Shown here one piece after another: positions 35,088-46,005 of a stretch of DNA of 64,000 nucleotides; position 1 is the stretch's first letter; every line of letters starts with the position of its first letter. This DNA is from Selaginella moellendorffii (lineage: Eukaryota > Streptophyta > Lycopodiopsida > Selaginellales > Selaginellaceae): positions 5,396,199 through 5,460,198 of the forward strand of contig NW_003314261.1 in assembly GCF_000143415.4 (NCBI RefSeq), given 5' to 3'. The position numbers were made by a program, and so were the translations under genes. A model generated the notes under the pieces. That model worked only from the letters and a program-made list of their open reading frames with translations. It ran no database searches and had not been told where the DNA came from.

Positions 35088-38000
35088 TGACTCAATCCAA
35101 CAGCTGCCAACAGTTGGATCAAATTAACGGGCGAGCCACAGCCCGTTAAGGAGAAATCTAGCCACAATCAGCTGTGCTTACGACTACGCAGAAAATTCCC
35201 TAGTGGAATGGGAATTGTGGAAGATGTGATAAAAAGTTTCAAGGGAGTTGAGATATTCTCGCTTATGCTTAAGGGCTATAAAGAAAACTTGCTGGAGCAA
35301 ATCCACAAATACAATCCAATAAAGTAAGGTCAAAACAGAGGGAGCTGTTGATGTTTTCATGCATAGGGGAGGAAGGTTTTCATTGCGACGTTCGGGGTGC
35401 TTGCATTGACGTGGGAGAGACATAAGTTGGACATGTAGTGAATGGTAAGGTAGTAAACACTGCAACTAGGAAGAGAGAATGAGAGAAAGAGCCGATAAAA
35501 AGCGGAGCAGTGTGGTTCCTCCAGAGAAGAAGGATGGAAGATGACAAACCACAGTACTCTTAGAGCACTAAAGAATCTAACTCGCCATAGAGCTCTTCAA
35601 GCGTATGGAAGCCAAAGGCTTTGTGGCATCGATCCAACAGGACTAAGAAAACTTACATCCTTGTTTGTTCTTGAAGAACATTTCAACTCCACCATGCAAG
35701 CTCCTGGAAACTTGTGCATGGATCCTGGCCTTCAGAAAACAATACTTCCACAAGCACCAGATAGTTCTTGCTATTGCATGTTGCTTTTGGTTCCAGCACC
35801 CAAAGCTGTAATTATTTAGCAATATGCATTGATAATATATAATAATAAACTGAGTTTCAAATAAATAATGTGCTGCACTAGGTTTGTCTTTTAATGTATA
35901 TTGTAATATACTTCTTAGCATACGTGTGTAACAACAAATGAGGTGCTTATTTAGATTGCATTGATGCGTAACCATTAGGTCATCAAACTTGGACAGGGCC
36001 TAAACTTTCATGCCCTCTCTGTTAATGATGTTATTTTGAGAAGTTTACATGACTTTATTTAACATGTTAGTGTGAATCCTTTTAACTTGGAGGATAATAT
36101 CAATTTTTAAAATGTGGGAATTTACTCTTGAAGTTCCAGTTATATGCTTTTCCCCACCTTTTAACATGCATGCAAAAAATAAAAATTACATGAATTTAAG
36201 AATGTGAGAATATTCTAGAATGTACTTAGATATTTTAGGTATATTCTCTACATGCAAGTAATGTACAAAATATGTAAAATGCTGAAATGCAAAAAACTAA
36301 AAACAATATTAAATTTTTTTCCTTATATAAATGTAACATATTTTCAAAAAATTAATTTTATGGCAAATAAATATACTATAATAAGTGTTTGAACAGGAAA
36401 TACTATATTTTAAAGTTATAAGTTAAATATTTTTAATATGATATGTTTTAACACTTGTTAAGAATGTAATATATTTATTTATTTTATGAAAAATTATATA
36501 GTAAAACATATACTAAAATAAGTGCTTGAATCAAGTGTATTAAGAAACATAAAACTATTTACAATTAATTAAATAATAATTATATAGTAAAGAATAATGT
36601 TATAATGAGTATTTGAACATATAATATCAAATTTTATAAGAAATATAAAATTATTTAAAATAATTTAAAAAATATTTTTAAAATTTAATATTAAAGATAT
36701 TTACATCCAACTCTAGTCCAGCATCCATCAAAATTGTTAAATTTTAACAGCTTTGAATGAATAAAATTTAGAAATATGTTTGAATTAATTATTAAAATAG
36801 AATTTTCTATTTTAATTTATTATCATTTACAAAAATCAAGTTCAAATTCAAATTTTATAATATGAATCATAATTATCAACACCTTTTATAATTTATTATA
36901 TAAATTAGTTTTATTTTATTTATATTGTCTAATTATATTAAATTATTCTTCTAAATATGATAAATTCATTAAGAAATTAGAAATTTGTATTAATTTTATT
37001 ATGTATATTATAGTTTTATTTACTTAAAATAACTGCTATATTTAAAAATTCAAAAATCCTGAAAACTTCAACCAATAAAGAACGTTTTAGTAGTTTATAG
37101 TTTTTATTTCATTTTGATATCAATTAAATGGTTTCACATTTCAACTATTCACAATTCCAAAAATGAAATAATTTGAAACACTATACAAGAACACTTTGTT
37201 TTTTTTGGTTCTTTTTATTAAAATGAGTAATTCATAATTCATATCTATTTGCTCAATCACAAATTTAGCCTAGAAAAACAATTGGAAACTGGAGTTTACA
37301 AAACTAAAATGTAAATCTTGTCAAGCTAGCTTTACTATTGGGCATCTTGGGATTTCGTTCTGCAAATTGACAAAATAATTTATTATCTCAACTTCATGTG
37401 AGTAAACACATAACACTACATAATCACAATATGCAAATGTATGCTGTATGTATCAAGCTTCTAAACGAATTCCTTATAAATTTCATGCAGCAAAATCCAA
37501 GTTTTAGTAAGGATTCACATCAAAATGTATCTCAGGTTAGAGAGAGACTTGTTTGCTTGATGTTTATAGAAATATTAAGCATATGGATCAAGCACAATAG
37601 CACTTTTATGAAAAAATAAACTCTTTGCAAATACTTGAAAGTGGCAAGGCTCCATTGATTCTTTTAAACATTGGAGCTGTTCATTGGAGTTCACAGCAAT
37701 CCAAGAGGTAAACACACACATACAAATGAAGTACTAGAAAGAAAGAAATCAAGAAATGGTAGAAAAAAGAATGTCAAAAGGAAGTAATTTTTTCTTGAGA
37801 GATCCCATGCAAAAGCTAAGTTGAAATATTAAAGATTGAGTTATGTAACCCCACCACCTCCAATGAATGACCCTAGCCTAGTGCAAACTAATACTAGATT
37901 CATGACCAAAATCAAAATGGTGCTTTCTATGGGTGAAGCTCTTATGGGCTTTTGTAGACTCCCTTTTTGGTTTGCTTAAGTAGAACTGTAAGTGATTGAA

Positions 38001-39200
38001 ATGATAGTGAATATACCTAGAATATGTTTGAATATTTTATGATTTTACAATCTAATGGTTATATTCATCTAGAATAATTTTATATTTATAATTTATAAAC
38101 ATATTTATAATGTATAAAATTTCCTAAACACTTTCTAGTACATTCTAGTATATTCTACCATCTAATGGTTAAGCTTAATATTATGTTTATAAATTATAAC
38201 CATTTATAAAATTATATTTGATCAATTGGATTAATAAATAGGAATAACACTACTATTAAATAAACAAAAAATGCACAGCAATTTTTTTATTTTTAGTTTC
38301 TTGCACTAAATTTTGGTTTTGAATTGAACTGGTGGTCTTCATACATTACCAGCTTAAATCATCTCTAAATGGATTGTAAAATTTTCTTGCTATAGCATTA
38401 GTGGTAAACAAGATTATTAATAATAAATATTGATTATAAGAGAAGTGTTTAAGAGCATAAATCACAACCGTTGGATTAAGAATATTTTAAATATTCTTGA
38501 CTAACCCTAAATCATAAATTTAAAGAACAATCTTAGCAGAAAGAGGTGGATCTTCGTCAGGCCTTCATGCCATCCTGGGGCTTCCTTTACTTTCATAACT
38601 CGCGGCCAAGCAGCCCGTGTTCGCTCAGAGAGATCTTCCAGCCAGCTAACAAAATCCCATTTTATACCCAGATCTAGCAGAATTATTTGTGTTCGCTCCT
38701 CATATTCTTTATGGAACATTTACATCACTTGTTTATAAGGAGGAAAGTTAGCATCGAATTTACAAAGATGTGATGAACAGCCAGTCAGACAAGGAACAGA
38801 CTACCACTCCCCGTTAGATTAGAGTCCACATCGACCGTTCCTCGTTGTCCTACGCTAGCTAGCACCGACTAAACAAAGCCCAAAACCAAAGCTGTGTGTA
38901 TTCCACTGAGAAGTTCTTCCAGCCCCTCCCCAGGTTACCCAAAATTTTTCCAGCATCATCACCCCAAAGCTGCTATCTGCCTAGTAGACTTGGAGTAGCC
39001 CAGGAAAGCCTGTTTTGTCACCACAAAGTCTCCAGGAAATCACCAAACCTGGTAGCGACACCGCCACGGAAGGATGAATCATGGATCCAAGTTAGCTGCT
39101 GAGCGGATCACCGATTCGATCAAGCGGTCAACCCCGGTCGATCTAGCAAGGCCAAAGTTTTTGCCTGTTTGAGGCAACCCAACTCAAAGATCACGATCAC

Positions 39201-39959
39201 TCAACAAAGTACCTCCGACAAGAGCCTGTACCGTCTCCCAACACCGGCTTTGGATGGAGAGAACTGGAAACCGTGGCTATAACCCGGGCTCATCGGTGGC
39301 TTCGAGTGACCTGGGGTAGCTGCGTTGCAAGTGGGCGATTTTAGCTTGTGGTGGTGATGGCTCTTGAGAAGCTCCTGCTGTTCCTGGTGATGATCCTGCT
39401 TGGACATGTCCAGATCTGAGCACCTCTTCCTCTTGTGGACCAGCGGCTTGGGCTTGATCTCTCTACCTGGGGGAATCACTACATTTGCCTCGCTACACGG
39501 CGATCCTTCCTTCCTGGCCTGCTTCTTCACACTAAACTTCTCTAGGTTCTCCGCGGCCTGCAGTAGGCAATCCAGCGGGCTCTGGACGCTCGACCGTGTG
39601 GCGGTCACACTGCCGGGCGCCTTGAATCCATCAACCGCCTGTTCCTGCTGGTGCCCATCTCTATCTCTCCTCGGCTGCTTCGATACACACCAGTCGCACA
39701 TCATCTGGCTGGAATCCGGCGGCAACTTGGGGTACAAGCTACTGCAGTACCTGGAAGAACAAGAAACCAAACCGTAATCTCTCGAAATTTCCTTCTAGCG
39801 ATGGATTTACCTGTGCTGGTAGCGCTGCCGGCACGACGAACAGCGGAAGAGCTCCTTCTGGAATCCAACATCGCCGCACATACTGCACTCCTTGCCGCTA
39901 GGCCGACAATGCCTGGCCGCCTGGTGCTGCTGATGCTGCCGCTGCTGCGGCCGCTCCAT
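39201..39959 (-). CDS. Small PHD-like zinc-finger protein
   Basis: Two exons, 39959-39811 and 39750-39201, giving 232 aa. The ATG at 39959 begins MERPQQRQHQQHQ; the longer frame upstream uses only TTG. The finger spans the splice site: CSMCGDVGFQKELFRCSSC, then RQRYQHRYCSSLYP, then MMCDWC. The Cys/His spacing resembles the compact PHD-like finger of a plant-specific family. The rest is basic and low-complexity, with PLVHKRKRCSDLD, a His-rich patch KSHHHHK, and the ending GRRYRLLSEVLC. Related plant proteins are presumed nuclear; the binding target is unknown. It is divergently arranged with URM1, the two ATGs being 589 bp apart. Confidence 0.8.
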
Positions 39960-40548
39960 TGCGCTCCCTCGATCCGAGGGATTCCACCTACGAAACCCTC
40001 GCTCCAAAATCCCGCGGCCAAATCACACGCCTCTAGATCCCAAACCCCGCCGCGGCTTGTGCGCGTGGGAATCCGATCCCTATCGCGTCGATTCCCTGGA
40101 AAAAGACGCTCGATTCCTGAGAGATCGCCAAGAACAAAAAATGCGAGTCACTAACACACGAGAGAACAAGATCAGCACAAAAACAAAACAAGCCGCCTTT
40201 ATATATTCAATCGTTCGTAGCTCACACTCATACGCCGTATTATCGAATATTCGTCTCCCAGACTGACGGGTTGGAAATTTCTAGAAGGTCGCAGTGAGAT
40301 AAAAGCCGGCACGTCATTGACGTGCTATACGGTGTCCAATTTGTGACCGCCCGTACATTTAAGGCCCAAAAGCTCAAAATGTCGGTTGATGGCCAAGTGG
40401 CGTCATCACATCCACTAGAAAAATGACAGGTGGCAATGACCAATACGTGCTACGTGGCGTACGGGCCCGGTTCGCGAAACGAACATTCGCTGATTCGCTT
40501 TATTGGATTCCGTTGATCGTGACCGTTCGCGGTCTAGGGCTCTTGGCA
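39960..40548. promoter_or_regulatory. Shared divergent upstream region (zinc-finger gene / URM1)
   Basis: The 589 bp between two start codons pointing away from each other must hold both promoters and leaders. Several ACGT-core elements are visible (GACGTGC near 40320, TACGTGC and TACGTGG near 40445-40456) plus GTGGCGTCATCA near 40397. A TATA-like tatatattca lies near 40200 on the zinc-finger side. Promoter activity itself is inferred. Confidence 0.45.
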
Positions 40549-40991
40549 ATGAGGCTCAACTTGGAATTCAAGTAAGCGCGGTTTTGTGTTGTGCGGGGTT
40601 GTCAAAGTGGGCGCATTCCAGGGGAGGATTGGAGCTACTGTTTGGATCTGTCAAGTGCCACGAAGTGGAATTGGATTCGAACGAGGTAGGAATCGAAACT
40701 TTTGAGTCTTTGGCCACCAAGTTCTTCCTTTGTAGATCACAGTCGAGAAGCTCCTGGTTTGGATTCGAGAAAATCTGCTCAAGGAGAGACAAGAGATGTT
40801 CCTCAAAGGCAAATCCGTGTGAGTTTCTCACTGCTAAACTCTCGCTTGGATTCTCACGGTTGCATTTCTCCAGGAGGCCCGGAGTTCTCGTTTTGATCAA
40901 TGACTACGACTGGGAGCTCATGGGGCATTTGGAAGCGCCCATCAAGGACAAAGACAGTGTAGTGTTCATCTCGACGCTCCACGGAGGCTAG
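40549..40991 (+). CDS. URM1: Ubiquitin-related modifier 1 (URM1)
   Basis: Four exons, 40549-40571, 40622-40685, 40736-40818 and 40874-40991, giving 95 aa in continuous phase. The protein starts MRLNLEF, continues [38 protein letters not shown] and [16 protein letters not shown], and ends FISTLHGG. Length and the C-terminal Gly-Gly are those of URM1, a beta-grasp sulfur carrier. It is adenylated and thiocarboxylated at the terminal Gly by an MOCS3/UBA4-type enzyme and supplies sulfur for 2-thiolation of wobble U34 in cytosolic tRNAs, besides acting as a protein modifier. The next gene begins 40 bp after its stop codon on the same strand. Confidence 0.96.
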
Positions 40992-41031
40992 AAAACTCCT
41001 CCTTTGTTTTCCCTGATCTTAACATGGGTGA

Positions 41032-43323
41032 ATGGGCCATGCAAAGTTCTCCATCTCTCCTCACCACGTAGAACGATTCGTCCACTCCTCGACGCGGCAA
41101 TCCTACTCGCACTACGCCCAGATCATCAAGTCGTGCGCCACGGTCCAGGATCTCCTGCGCGTCCACTCTCAACTCGAGCACAACTCCTGCAATCTCGTCG
41201 CGAATCTCCTCATCGACAAGTATGGCAGATTCGGCTGCGTCGCGGAGGCCAAATTGGTGTTCGACGCGATCGCCCAACCGGGAATTCACTCGTGGAACAT
41301 CATCACGGCAGCGTATGCCCGAAATGGGCATCTCGATCACGCCGCGCGCCTCTTCGACGTCATGCCGCGGAGGGATGTTGTGTCGTGGACGTCGCTCTTG
41401 TCAGGATTTTCGCAGTACAATTGTCCCGAAGAGGCCATCCGAGTTTTTCTCTCGATGCCTCAGTGGGACGTCGTCGCGTGTAATCCTGCCATTGCAGCTT
41501 ATGCCCAATATGGGCATATTTTCGACGCCGTTGAAATCTTTGCGCGAATGTCTTACAGAGACATTGCGTCGTGGAACGCAATCCTCGCAGCTTACAGTGA
41601 GTCTTCTCAGGTCTTGAACGTTAACGCTTTTTCAGCGCTGATGCCAATGTGGGATGCCATCTCGACAAACACTGTTCTTACAGCAAATGCCACAGCCGGG
41701 TATCTCGAACGTGCGAAGTGTATCTTTGATCGTTCGAGTTTTCGAGATGTGATTTCCTGGACAGCGCTTGTTCAGGCCTACGCCCTTAACGAAAACATGG
41801 ATCATGGGGACTTGGTATTTAGAAAGATGCCACATTGGAACTCAATTACCTGGAGCATTCTCACCACAGCAAATGCCCAACAAGGGGATGTTCTTGCAGT
41901 GAAAAAACTATTTGACACCGCTCCATTGCGCGACGAAGGAATGTGGACGAACCTCATCACAGTCCTCGCATCGACAGGAAAGCTTGCCGATGCCGTCGAT
42001 TCAATGTCCCGGATTCCGGATTGGAATGTCCTGGTAATGACGACTCTGATGACGGCGTATTCCGGTGCGGGAAGAGTCCGGGACGCGAGGAAGGTTTTCG
42101 ATGCCATCCATTGCCGCGACATTACGTCTTGGAATGCCATGGTTGCGGCTTTCCTGCAAAACGACGAGCTCGAGAATGGAACTAGCGTCTTTTGGCAAAT
42201 GCCGCAGCACAACGTCTGCTCGTGCACGGCGGTTGCGGCTGCGCATGGCGACGCGGGCGATCTCCACTCGTCGGAGGCGATCTTCGCCGCCATCCCGGAG
42301 AAGGACACTGTGGCCTGGAACGCGATGATCTGGGCTTACGTCTCCAATGGGGATCTCCAGACGGGCAAGGCGATCTTCGATTCTATGCCGCGCAGGGGCT
42401 CCAGCTCCTGGGACACGATGATCGCAGCCTTCGCCCAGGGAGGAGAGATCTCTCTGGCGAGCGAGACCCTGGTCAAGATCCCCAGATCAAGCGTTCTCTC
42501 CTGGACGTCGCTCCTCGCCGGGCATGCCCAGGCCACCGAGCTCGACAAGGCCATGGCGGTCTTCCACGCTATGAAGCAGCGAAACGACGTAAGCTGGAAC
42601 GCTGTTCTCGCGGCGTATGCTCAGGCTGGGGAGATCGAGGACGCGCGGGCGATCTTCGCCAAGATGCCCCAGCTGGGCATTGCGTCATGGGCGGCGATCG
42701 TCGTCGCCTTGGTGAGAAACCGCGACCTCGCCTCCGCGAAGGCGGCATTCGATGGAATGCCCGAGCACGATGTCTTTGCCTGGAACTGCCTCTTGCGGGC
42801 ATACGCCTCCAACGGCTTTGTGGCGGATGCCCTAGACCTCTTCAGCCGAATGACCGTTAAAAACCCAGCGTCCTGGGCCGCCGTACTCGCCTCGTGCGCC
42901 TACAACAACATGGGGCGAGACGCCGTACGGCTCTTCCGGCTCATGGTGCTCGACGGCCACCGTCCGGACGGTACGGCATTCTCGGCTGTGCTGACGGGCT
43001 GCGGCCACGCGGGCATGCTCGAGGAGGGGCGGCGGTACTTTTGGGCCATCTCCGAGTCGTACGGCGTGACGCCCGCGGTAGAGCACTACAGCTGCGTCGT
43101 CAACCTGTTGGGGCGGTCGCGGCGCCTGGCGGACGCCGAGGAGCTCGTCGACTCCATGCCGCTGTGCCCCCAGGTCTCGACGTGGTCCGTGCTGCTCGGC
43201 GTGGCGGGGATATCCGGTGACGTGCGCCGCGCGGAGCGTGCCGCCGAGGAGATCGCGCGGCTCAGCCCCTGCGCCCACTCGCCTTACGTGCTCCTCTCCA
43301 ATGTGCTCAGCTCGGACGGATGA
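41032..43323 (+). CDS. Intronless PPR protein with C-terminal E-like motif
   Basis: A single exon of 763 aa, ATG at 41032 (MGHAKFSISPHH). Roughly twenty ~31-aa pentatricopeptide motifs follow, with a repeated core such as DVVSWTSLLSGFSQYNCPEEA and FDAMPRR-like joints. The N-terminal QIIKSCATVQDLLRVHSQLE is a common start of plant PLS-class PPRs. After the last repeats it has CVVNLLGRSRRLADAEELV and an E-like tail ending YVLLSNVLSSDG. No DYW domain is present. Such proteins act in plastid or mitochondrial RNA editing or processing; the target cannot be read from this. Its architecture, and the point where the tail stops, closely resemble the other PPR gene in this window. The upstream gene URM1 ends 40 bp away. 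Confidence 0.9.
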   Translation: MGHAKFSISPHHVERFVHSSTRQSYSHYAQIIKSCATVQDLLRVHSQLEHNSCNLVANLLIDKYGRFGCVAEAKLVFDAIAQPGIHSWNIITAAYARNGHLDHAARLFDVMPRRDVVSWTSLLSGFSQYNCPEEAIRVFLSMPQWDVVACNPAIAAYAQYGHIFDAVEIFARMSYRDIASWNAILAAYSESSQVLNVNAFSALMPMWDAISTNTVLTANATAGYLERAKCIFDRSSFRDVISWTALVQAYALNENMDHGDLVFRKMPHWNSITWSILTTANAQQGDVLAVKKLFDTAPLRDEGMWTNLITVLASTGKLADAVDSMSRIPDWNVLVMTTLMTAYSGAGRVRDARKVFDAIHCRDITSWNAMVAAFLQNDELENGTSVFWQMPQHNVCSCTAVAAAHGDAGDLHSSEAIFAAIPEKDTVAWNAMIWAYVSNGDLQTGKAIFDSMPRRGSSSWDTMIAAFAQGGEISLASETLVKIPRSSVLSWTSLLAGHAQATELDKAMAVFHAMKQRNDVSWNAVLAAYAQAGEIEDARAIFAKMPQLGIASWAAIVVALVRNRDLASAKAAFDGMPEHDVFAWNCLLRAYASNGFVADALDLFSRMTVKNPASWAAVLASCAYNNMGRDAVRLFRLMVLDGHRPDGTAFSAVLTGCGHAGMLEEGRRYFWAISESYGVTPAVEHYSCVVNLLGRSRRLADAEELVDSMPLCPQVSTWSVLLGVAGISGDVRRAERAAEEIARLSPCAHSPYVLLSNVLSSDG

Positions 43324-44178
43324 TCCATTAAAGAAGGGTTTAAGTCGGGTTTTAAAAAAATTAAAGATCATAATTAACTATGAAGAATGATAACAAACGT
43401 GGATAGATCTAGCGAGCTTCCACTCAGTTTTAGCCAAGAATGATATAAAACGTGGATAGATCTAGCCAGCTTGGAAATTGCTAATGATAAAGTATATTGT
43501 TAAATGTAATACTTTTATATCATCATGTCTGAATTTAAAATTGTGAACTTAGTGGAACACAATGAGGTATGATCGTGGAAGAAAGAACCATCAATTCGTT
43601 TTTCTTCCAGCTCTAACGGACTTGGATAGATTTAGCCAGCTTCCACCTATGGATTGGAAAGCACAACTAAGTTTTAGCTGACAACGCGTATCCAAAAGTT
43701 ACCAAGTTACTCTTACCAAGTATCCACCGCCGGATCCCTGGATCCAAGTGATCGAGATACAGTGTACACTAGCAGAGAACCTCCCCCCTACGGTTAAAAG
43801 GACGAGCGAGTCACTGTAAAAAGAAAGGAAGATATTCGTAGCACAGCCGAGAGATGGTTCCATTTCGAATGGGTGACGAGTGAGCGAGTACACGTACACA
43901 CCAGCGATTAGTACGGCAATGATAAGCGCCACCTTTGTTTGAAAGAAAGCTTGTTTGTTCTTACCTGGAGAGAGAGAGCTTCTTCCCAGTCCGTTGCATT
44001 TGGAAATCCGGTTGATGATAGCAAATCGGTGTCGCTGTCCAGGCAAAGAGCAGTCAGTTTGGCGGTATATAAGAAACGAGAACGAACTTTGTCTCCGCTT
44101 AAGTTACCTCCAGTGTTGGCTTTGCTCTCGCTCGTCTTGTTCTTGTCTCTCTTCTTCCAGCTCCTCGTCGAGCGAGCA
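43324..44178. other. Intergenic region with a dispersed ~25-bp repeat
   Basis: Three copies of a phrase TTGGATAGAT(C/T)TAGC(C/G)AGCTT (first bases vary) occur near 43401, 43454 and 43622. Two of them are followed by CCAC and a nearby AGTTTTAGC. No gene was found. 43930-44178 is probably the leader of the NAC-like gene. Confidence 0.5.
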
Positions 44179-45632
44179 ATGGAGGCTTGCGCCTGTTCTT
44201 ACTCGCTCCAAGCTGTCGTCCATGGCGAATCGTCGAAGATTTTCTGTTGCTGTTCTTGTTCTCCTCCTCCTCTTGTTTCTCCTCCTCCTTCCCCTGGCTT
44301 CGCTCACTTCCCAGCATCTGTTCTTGGTGTTCTTGAGGAGCCCCAGGCCCAGGAAGTCGATTTTGACTGCTCCAGCGAGTTCTTCCTCGTCGACCAGTTA
44401 CTGGCTGCTACTGCGTCGTGCTCGGCGGATTTCTGCTCGTTTCTTGATTCTGCTGCTACTGAGCTCGCCACCGTCTGCTACTCCAGCTTCACGGGCGATT
44501 CCATCGCTTCCACGGACGGTGACGCAGTGATCGGGCACGAATGCTGGAAGGAACTGCTCAAAGAGGAGGAGCAGCAGCCTCCGCAGAAGGTTGAGCCAGA
44601 GCCAGTGAAGGCGGAGCCTGGGAGGACAGAGTCCCGGCAAGGCGATGATCCGGTGGTGCAAGACGATGATCCGGTGGTGGCAGACGACGAGCAGCTCAAG
44701 AGGTACGTGAAAGTCCTTCCATCTAGCTGCTCTCGCGCTTGCTCAGCATATTCTTTGCTCATCTCGTGCTAGGAAGTGGGAATTCCAGGCCGGGCTTAAG
44801 CGTGCGCTCAAGAACAACCAGGTCATCGACGTCGATGCTCTGGCAGAGGTCAAGGTGAGCAGCGTATAGTTAGTTTGCTGGGAAAGAAAGAAAAAAATCG
44901 AAGCTTACCTTGAATTATTGGAGCAGACAGAGAAGGACGAGAACGAGGACAGGCTTCCAGGCCTCCGAGAGTATATCGGGAAGAGGAGCTGCGAAGAAAC
45001 TGAGAACAGCATTTGCAAGAGAGTCAGAAAAGCCCACTCGAACGATGCCGCTCTCGTGGATGCTCTACGACTGAGAAACGCAAGAATGGAGTTACCAGAG
45101 GCTGTCCGGGGCTTCCAAATCGAGGAGGCCGATATCTACGCGACGCATCCCGCTTTCCTACTGCGAAATTCTCCAGGCGAGTTCTAGAAAATTTCTTCTT
45201 TGAGATAGTTTTGATCGATCTTACTGTGCCTTGTTTCCAGGAGGAACGCGATATCTCTTCGCTAGGACGAAGTACTCCTCACGGCCGGCGCGATCGAGAA
45301 CGACACTGGATGGATGCCGCTGGAAGCAGCAGGGCCCGTCCCTGCCGATCAAGATCGACGACGAAGTCGTGGCATACAAGACCTACCTCAGCTTCGTGCC
45401 GCTCAAGGATCACGAATCCTACGCGCCGATGCTCTGCGCCACTAACATAGCCGGATTCCTGCTGCGGCGAGCGGCGGGATTGCGGAGATTTGCGCGCTAC
45501 ACCATGGAAGAGATCGTGCTCAAGGAAGACCGCGAGATGGAGCTGCGCAAGCTCAAGAAATGCCGGATCCCCCGCCCCTTTCGTGTGCTGTGTAGAATCA
45601 GCACCCGGCTGCCCGGCCATTCGTGGCTGTGA
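44179..45632 (+). CDS. Divergent NAC-domain-like protein
   Basis: Four exons, 44179-44702, 44773-44854, 44927-45176 and 45241-45632, giving 415 aa. The last intron uses a GC donor (CAG|GCGAGT), needed to avoid an immediate stop and to keep phase. The N-terminal half is Cys- and Ser-rich, then acidic (EPEPVKAEP and a DDPVV duplication). The C-terminal half follows the NAC order in weakened form: LVDALRLRN..LP.A, EEADIYATHPAFLL (compare EVDIYKxxPWxLP), GGTRYLFARTKY (compare WYFFSPRDRKY), SRTTLDGCRWKQQG (compare NRATxxGYWKATG), and VVAYKTYLSFV (compare GxKKTLVFY). The hallmark WKATG is changed to WKQQG. NAC proteins are plant-only transcription factors; whether this one still binds DNA is uncertain. 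Splicing is well supported, the family call moderately. Confidence 0.65.
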
Positions 45633-46005
45633 GGCCGAGAAATCGAATTCCTCTTTCCCTCGCGGTGGAAGAACCCTAAACTCTCGAAGGTGCTGGGGAG
45701 GGGAATCGAGCCCGCGACGGCTCCTCTAGCCACCACGTGGTCAACTCCCATTGCTCCGGGCATTGTGGACCTGGTCCAGCTCCGCCACGCCGCCCTAGGC
45801 GACAGGAAATGCGAGGGAGCGATGCGCGGCTGATCCATCAGGTACTTCCAGCGCGATTCCATCGTCCNNNNNNNNNNNNNNNNNNNNNNNNNNNNNNNNN
45901 NNNNNNNNNNNNNNNNNNNNNNNNNNNNNNNNNNNNNNNNNNNNNNNNNNNNNNNNNNNNNNNNNNNAGGGATTAGGGTTTAGATCCTCGCCTCCCCCCG
46001 GCTCC
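45633..46005. other. Intergenic region with possible SINE-like head and assembly gap
   Basis: Before the gap, 45690-45770 read on the minus strand carries a B-box-like GGGCTCGATTCCCC and a weak A-box-like GTTGACCACGTGG, spaced as in a tRNA-derived SINE head. No full cloverleaf can be drawn. 45868-45967 is a run of 100 N. 45968-46005 is the immediate leader of the WD40 gene. Confidence 0.4.
45868..45967. other. Assembly gap (100 N)
   Basis: Exactly 100 undetermined bases, the conventional length for a gap of unknown size. Open frames crossing it are artefacts. Confidence 0.99.

Larger units (their letters stand above)
34177..39200. other. Intergenic region with tandem repeats and an AT-rich island
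   Basis: 34177-35200 is GC-moderate and holds two tandem repeats listed separately. 35200-35830 has weak open frames on both strands that match nothing recognised. From about 35.83 to 38.5 kb the sequence is very AT-rich, with recurring short phrases such as TCTAGAATAT and ATCTAATGGTTA but no intact element. 38.5-39.2 kb returns to normal composition and is probably the 3' UTR or flank of the zinc-finger gene. No RNA gene was recognised. Confidence 0.5.

Noticed and set aside
35541-35819. Small plus-strand frame of 92 aa near the second AT-rich island
   Set aside because: No start context, splice support or family resemblance; overlapped by an equally long frame on the other strand.
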